Positions 61,201 through 64,000 of a DNA stretch of 64,000 bases are shown one piece after another. Location of the stretch: positions 1 to 64,000 of the IMG/VR virus record IMGVR_UViG_3300010151_000007, one strand, 5' to 3'. The notes under the pieces were generated by a model. The model searched no databases. It saw only the letters and a program-made list of their open reading frames with translations, and was not told the DNA's origin. The stretch comes from a virus. Position numbers and translations under genes: made by a program. Within the stretch, counting starts at the first letter, position 1. Each line of letters starts with the position of its first letter.

Positions 61201-64000
61201 TCGTTTAATAACAACTTCTGGAGATCGACAAGAGAAGATAGGAATGTGACTGGTAGTTATTCAACAATTTCGGGACAATATTCCGCTAGTTTCTGGCCAC
61301 TAGATGCAGCAACTTCATATACCCTCCTTGGTAACAATGCTTTTGCTTATACAAACTCTGCCGGTGCCTGGAGCCTTTACAATCCGGAATCCCAATATAA
61401 CAGGATGGGGGAGTTGATGGGTCAATGGTATTACGATCTTAGGTATTTGGTAAACAACATAGGGACACCTGATTTCTCAAGAATGAAGGCGCTACCGATG
61501 TATTACAGGCCCCATAAGATTTATTTCAAAAATACGCTGGCGGCTCCGTATAATAAAAGGTATGACGAAATGTCAACTACCGGAGCATTTCAAGATCTTG
61601 GTGGTGCCCTTGGTGGTGGTCAAGCAGTTTGGGAAACTGGGCGATTGGCCGGAAAATTTGTTAATGGAGAGTTTGTTTACACCGAAAGGTACCCTTTTCA
61701 CGACACATATGACGACTATTCGCTAGATATTAAGAACAAAGCAAAGGGTTACTCGGTCCTCCCAGAATTCAGAATTAGTGAGCATATCAATATGTTCTAT
61801 AAAGATGGTGGGGAGAGCACGCTGCAAGAGAATTCGAAAGAATATTCAATTTACGGAATCCCAACTGCCAGTTCCAATCCACAGAATTCATCTGAAAACG
61901 ATTTCTTTGAAATCTACTCAAATTCAGATTTCATGAAATACTTTGAATTAGTCAAAAACGACAACAAGGGTTTGTTGCAGCCTGCAACAATTTCCTTAAA
62001 ATGTAAAGGTATAAAGAAATTCCTGCCATATGAAGGTTTTTACCCGGTTCTTCGTACTTTGGATTTAGCAACTCAATTCTCAAAATCTTATGAGCCTTAT
62101 ATCAAATCAAGAGGGGCTGACTCACAATACGACAACGCCAGATTAAGAACGGTCTTTGCTCCAATGTTTGCTCCCGGAATTCTTTACAATACAATCAAGT
62201 CTGGCCTCGCTGTTGATTTCCCTGTCATGACAGGCTCAATTAGAGCTTCGCACACACACAAGGTGGCCGTCGGCGCGGGAGATCTGGAAAGCATCCACAC
62301 GACCATTGGTTCCAACTCAAGATACAAATCAGCACTTCCAGCCTCTTCCAACCATGTGGATGGGTGGGATTATCGTATTCCATTTGAAGCAATCATAAAT
62401 CCTGAAAACTTCATTTCAAATAAATGGATTGCCGACTCTGAAAAGTTTAACTCAAATCAGGACATCACTGCTTCTCTAGGTCTCGGCGGTGATAGTCTTT
62501 ACACAATGATGGCTAACAATTTCTTTGCGGAAACAATCGATTTCTTCTTAGAGGAGCAAACTGTAACGAAGATCGTTTCGAAACCTGAAAGCGAATTTAA
62601 GTCTGTAACCCCTGGCCAGCCATATGGCATGAGGGTCAAGGTTTGGAGGACTATGGATGGTCCGAAGCCTGTAACCGGAAGTTGGGGGCAATTCCCAATT
62701 CCACAGAATAGTGGCTCGGCAATAAAAGAATCCTTCGTGATGTATTCTCGCCCAAGTGCTTTTGGACCCCCTGTGTCTGCTACCGGCTCCAATAACGCCG
62801 GGGCACCCCGAAAATGGTCGAATTGGCCAAGTGGGACATTCGGGTGTGAAAATGGTGTTTACGCCTCTCATACCCCTCCATATTATGATGGCGAATCGTG
62901 GATTGATATTATCTATTATCCATGGAAAACTACCGCCGGTACAGATGCTAAATATAACTCGGACGTTAATAAGCCTTACAAGCCCTCGCTAGATGAAATT
63001 TTGAATTTCATCAACCCTACAGCTAGCATCGATACCACTGCCGGCTTCCCTGGTGGGACATATGTCCGCAAATGGAGATATGATAGGGAAGTAATCGACT
63101 CATCCACTCCTTTCTATAATGATATGGAAGCTTATCATGGCCCCATGGCCGGTGCTTTTGCCAACAGGTGGTCCATGCAAGCTGACGCATCGTTCGTTAT
63201 CGATGAAAGAGAGAAAGATAAGTGGTCGATTAAGTCGCGCTTTGAAACCCCTATGCTTAATTTTGCTTATGTAACCTCTAGTGATGGAACTAAGACCACA
63301 AGGGAACAGGCGGGCGATGGTCGCGGCGCAGAAGCTTCATCCGGTATAGGAATGTGGCATCAGTTCGGGCGCATACCAAAAATTGATGAAGGTGTTTATC
63401 TTCAAATAACTGATATTCCCGAAAACTGGATTACAAACCACCCATCTGCAACGATTCTGTTTGATCCGCAAGGGGATTACACCGGAATTAATATTCCATT
63501 CTTATCTTCCAGCACAGACAGTTTGAGATATAGGGTGCCAATTGGCGTTTCTGGTGATATGTCAAATTCGCCTCTTTCGCTTGTTGATATCTGTGGTTTC
63601 TCCACAACGGCTGAAAAGATTGGTAAGATCGCAGATTCCAAGACAGTGAGTGAGGCAGTTGTAGCAATTCCGTTTATCGAAATTGATGCAACCAGAAAGT
63701 TCTTCAATATCAATTTGGAGAAAAGTGGCGAGTCTGTTCAAGAACAGATAGAGAAAATGAAGAAGTTCGTTATTCCGCCGCGCCTAGACTTTGTTCACAA
63801 TAAAGACCTTGAAGCAATTGCCATGTATATCTTTGAATTCAACCATGTATTCGATAAAGACGACCTTTCTCACATGTGGCAAAATGTATTACCAGAAGCC
63901 GGAATGAAGATGGAAGAAGTAAGTTCTATTATTTCTCATGACTTGAGGAAGGGCGAGATATTAGAAAAAATGCCTGAAGAATTGAAGTGGATGGTGTTTA
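55288..64000 (+). CDS. giant LamG-containing virion protein, open at the window end (partial)
   Basis: ATG 55288 overlaps the previous stop (TAATG). I followed the frame at several points up to base 64000 without a stop, giving at least 2904 residues. Residues about 190-400 are a LamG/concanavalin-like domain (F-E-F-W-F-K-K near 202, D-D-D-W-H-H-F-A-V-V-F near 286, L-D-E-F-R-Y-W near 364). A second related sandwich may lie near 705-860 (G-E-K-W-N-F-A-I-R). In between, Y-N-N-L-I-H-L-Y-K-S-K-G-T-E-K-A-Y-R-N is a motif I know from baseplate-region giants of large phages. A peripheral baseplate or fibre-network protein that contacts glycans is likely. Confidence 0.8.
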   Translation, partial: MGIKDLFDSENTKILTSTTLEEEHEAIESIENIKQKRLSKERFIPQVDFSKPENFAHYGSAERYYENSMKRVLNQYPYDGSEAEIQGFLNNSTYVDLYVLDKKYPRTNGYIKFSATGWGTLTGSVIKDGWGAPSTTGSIGHEYIDIRGGPHTASGGMIGKDLADVFAKSNIYDTDIYDTEGVLSLERDGSRESNLQFNISSSGGTFEFWFKKAHWNAGLTSKEVVFDLWNQEPIGSSQYGRVLLFLSGASSTTSTMRYQINSGSTLSSLLASSGSVPLLGGKTVDDDWHHFAVVFKQNGSNLDFRDYLDGTPEGVTDASIVFNDMSGSWKLRLGALQTAPEGITPDKGEADGMSGYGKLSASLDEFRYWKTVRTEKEINENLWKQVRGGTNTDISNTNLGVYLKFNEGITNIGSIDSTVLDYSGRISNGVWTGYPGSSARNTGSAMVEASVAASEYLDPIIYEQHPEYSATVTALKDSGSVHDSQNSSRFIDLLPAWVIDQDLDEGSEHLHNLTQIMSSYFDTLHLQIESLSKIKNASYITSSIKPLPFADRLLESQGMVAPEIFIDSTITEHYMNHDGEREFELDLTDIKNHIYKNIYNNLIHLYKSKGTEKAYRNLLRCYGIGDEIVKFNTYANNQTFKIEDTHYLSSCRKKYIDFSSPNKYGAVVINATASSIGGHLSVPTHYNVDMAVTDEVEVIFPNNPDTFENNRVFKTFTTASIFGYHIVSGGPAASIMEWTASAKDSNYELYAVRPLPNSSDAYFWLTDRNRTFNLTSSLYTDVYSGEKWNFAIRQHKEQHPIGTQISGAVLGHIWEFLGFNVDGGIVKNQFNFSASLSSAHKGLATKGRKYYAGANRTNFTGTLQTQTDVKISSVRSWHSYLSNDVLIAHAKDPNNFGTGRPTRNTQFFNSSITSILPEYATLRFAWEMNELTTSDNNGEFRITDFSSGSGDFIASLDAGYTNTFGHHDAHGYLFPASSTTVVSNEYINAAKQKLPEVIDSSDMVNVLTQDDEIFTRDPAVSQHVFAFEKSMYGVVSQEILNIFAGVTHMNDLIGEVTNKYRSGYKDMRLLRELFFEKVRNTPDLDNFMDYYRWIDSSIMKFLKQLTPGSAILSDDIRNIVESHILERNKYDHKYPFLDFRGNTRWAETTIEGSVKGLGELEYNWKYGHAPVDNNDADNALWWKTRARANDTVLTSGDTTKDVQRQRLRAAINNDSFASPVRLREVTNSKYRSVVNSLRDFRTVMKPDIIRTKTIKGGINFENNKKFSVFKNLIMNYPTGLSDSGYELDIVKKADKNINDIEDPSKLVRKNWGIESYFDKVTTFASGGSQFFFDNAEKVIPGNLISSSVVSGYNASNNNSYNRSALNSTALTNIHFDAYGTELETPMQGPFSDAHVGGLQHRHVKMNRGSDTLYTRPEAWRVRSFPTDSMLRYKNPSVNPLNDVENPAYPIAIYYRDETAKRPVVIKNVKYTTGSAILGNYRREMEIVPITGRKSHNKSFIQNEGFSVTGVSSSFVTDLVDYTKPLRTTNSGTTYPGKNNSHAQHVIVQRFSAPGSPETMGDHQGGSGLDVEAGEYSPYNSLNYRNLSVRQPLNRSLLVHHTRQFGFYSGSAVTSANYAGTGSYHKQHRNRGLRMEYSQARSPVDAAVITASVFDNAFISSLIPRSDLHYAWVTASYESTKQVGFAPPTGFVSTSAGRVNAIAFSSGSEIGAGKNASGQLKYGFYGPPAPNITTDFVFNDYVGLNTNIREPINTSSYDFVGFTASGGEIDPSTGRYRYLNEVYIDGVTGQASNPYTLNGLLHHRNGPYQHANFKTIAHQTHPIVRRQRKDNVITHTIEGGVERIIAGSTTKDTNGKTKVFIEPAINNKYKPIKIDMVVVTGEDQNNDTKTSNIVASVSVVGKNLFFENPELNNLIGLRADQETPYDKIKKMYLDGALKDPNSPIVDIKRLIYTETVYPAGKNAHLKKTRGRTSFNNNFWRSTREDRNVTGSYSTISGQYSASFWPLDAATSYTLLGNNAFAYTNSAGAWSLYNPESQYNRMGELMGQWYYDLRYLVNNIGTPDFSRMKALPMYYRPHKIYFKNTLAAPYNKRYDEMSTTGAFQDLGGALGGGQAVWETGRLAGKFVNGEFVYTERYPFHDTYDDYSLDIKNKAKGYSVLPEFRISEHINMFYKDGGESTLQENSKEYSIYGIPTASSNPQNSSENDFFEIYSNSDFMKYFELVKNDNKGLLQPATISLKCKGIKKFLPYEGFYPVLRTLDLATQFSKSYEPYIKSRGADSQYDNARLRTVFAPMFAPGILYNTIKSGLAVDFPVMTGSIRASHTHKVAVGAGDLESIHTTIGSNSRYKSALPASSNHVDGWDYRIPFEAIINPENFISNKWIADSEKFNSNQDITASLGLGGDSLYTMMANNFFAETIDFFLEEQTVTKIVSKPESEFKSVTPGQPYGMRVKVWRTMDGPKPVTGSWGQFPIPQNSGSAIKESFVMYSRPSAFGPPVSATGSNNAGAPRKWSNWPSGTFGCENGVYASHTPPYYDGESWIDIIYYPWKTTAGTDAKYNSDVNKPYKPSLDEILNFINPTASIDTTAGFPGGTYVRKWRYDREVIDSSTPFYNDMEAYHGPMAGAFANRWSMQADASFVIDEREKDKWSIKSRFETPMLNFAYVTSSDGTKTTREQAGDGRGAEASSGIGMWHQFGRIPKIDEGVYLQITDIPENWITNHPSATILFDPQGDYTGINIPFLSSSTDSLRYRVPIGVSGDMSNSPLSLVDICGFSTTAEKIGKIADSKTVSEAVVAIPFIEIDATRKFFNINLEKSGESVQEQIEKMKKFVIPPRLDFVHNKDLEAIAMYIFEFNHVFDKDDLSHMWQNVLPEAGMKMEEVSSIISHDLRKGEILEKMPEELKWMVF

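Noticed and set aside
1-64000. tRNA genes, rRNA, CRISPR arrays, transposases and integrases
   Set aside because: Intergenic gaps are very short and none held a cloverleaf-like or repeat-spacer pattern; no ORF has transposase or recombinase motifs.

Overview
The window looks like part of the genome of a large tailed phage with a contractile tail (T4-like superfamily, probably a big uncultured myovirus). It carries a gp55-type late sigma factor, gp25-like and gp6-like baseplate wedge proteins, a PIN-PhoH ATPase, very large virion proteins and almost continuous genes with ATGA or TGATG overlaps. Nearly everything is on the + strand; the only convincing - strand genes are a small pair at 4402-4895. 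Lipid A, heptose and nonulosonic-acid type enzymes suggest a Gram-negative host. The host and any marine origin are inference.

Region 1 (1-7706) is a chain of short genes that share one N-terminal leader (M-K-L-L-L-E-N-W-R-K-Y/F-L-x-E and looser variants). It resembles the T4 capsid-targeting sequence, including a final (L/I/V)-x-E that fits cleavage by a gp21-type prohead protease. The bodies behind the leader differ: ADP-ribosyltransferase-like proteins, a HAD phosphatase-ADP-ribosyltransferase fusion, a protein-kinase-like protein and unknown folds. The simplest reading is a set of effectors packed in the head and injected with the DNA. Decayed pieces (a leader with no body, a kinase 3' end) point to rapid cassette turnover.

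Region 2 (7716-22653) holds a 1456-residue protein of unknown function, two HExxH metallopeptidase-like proteins on either side of an amidoligase-like protein, a lipoprotein, a three-domain C1q-like decoration or fibre protein, a small basic protein, and a 919-residue protein that joins three nucleotidyl-transfer folds (Pol-beta-like, covalent ligase-like with KTDG, and HxGH cytidylyltransferase-like).

Region 3 (22656-28127) has an LpxH-like phosphoesterase, a membrane fatty-acid-hydroxylase-like protein, an HldE/TagD-like nucleotidyltransferase, a SpoU-type RNA methyltransferase, PIN-PhoH and a RecB/Cas4-like nuclease. Region 4 (28135-41392) is a sugar operon: two glycosyltransferases, PseB-like dehydratase, PseC-like aminotransferase, PseH-like acetyltransferase, two NeuB/PseI-like synthases, a CMP-sugar synthetase, three Maf/DUF115-like proteins, a CMAH-like metallo-beta-lactamase-fold protein, a cupin, a PhyH-like oxygenase and a HAD phosphatase. 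Together they could make, activate, modify and attach a pseudaminic- or sialic-acid-like sugar; no PseG homologue was recognised.

Region 5 (41385-64000) starts with small genes and the late sigma factor, then runs into virion structure: an M15-peptidase protein, a hub-like protein, a 2057-residue protein, gp25, gp6, a DNRLRE-like protein and a LamG-containing ORF of more than 2900 residues that leaves the window still open. No tRNA, rRNA, CRISPR array, transposase or integrase was seen.
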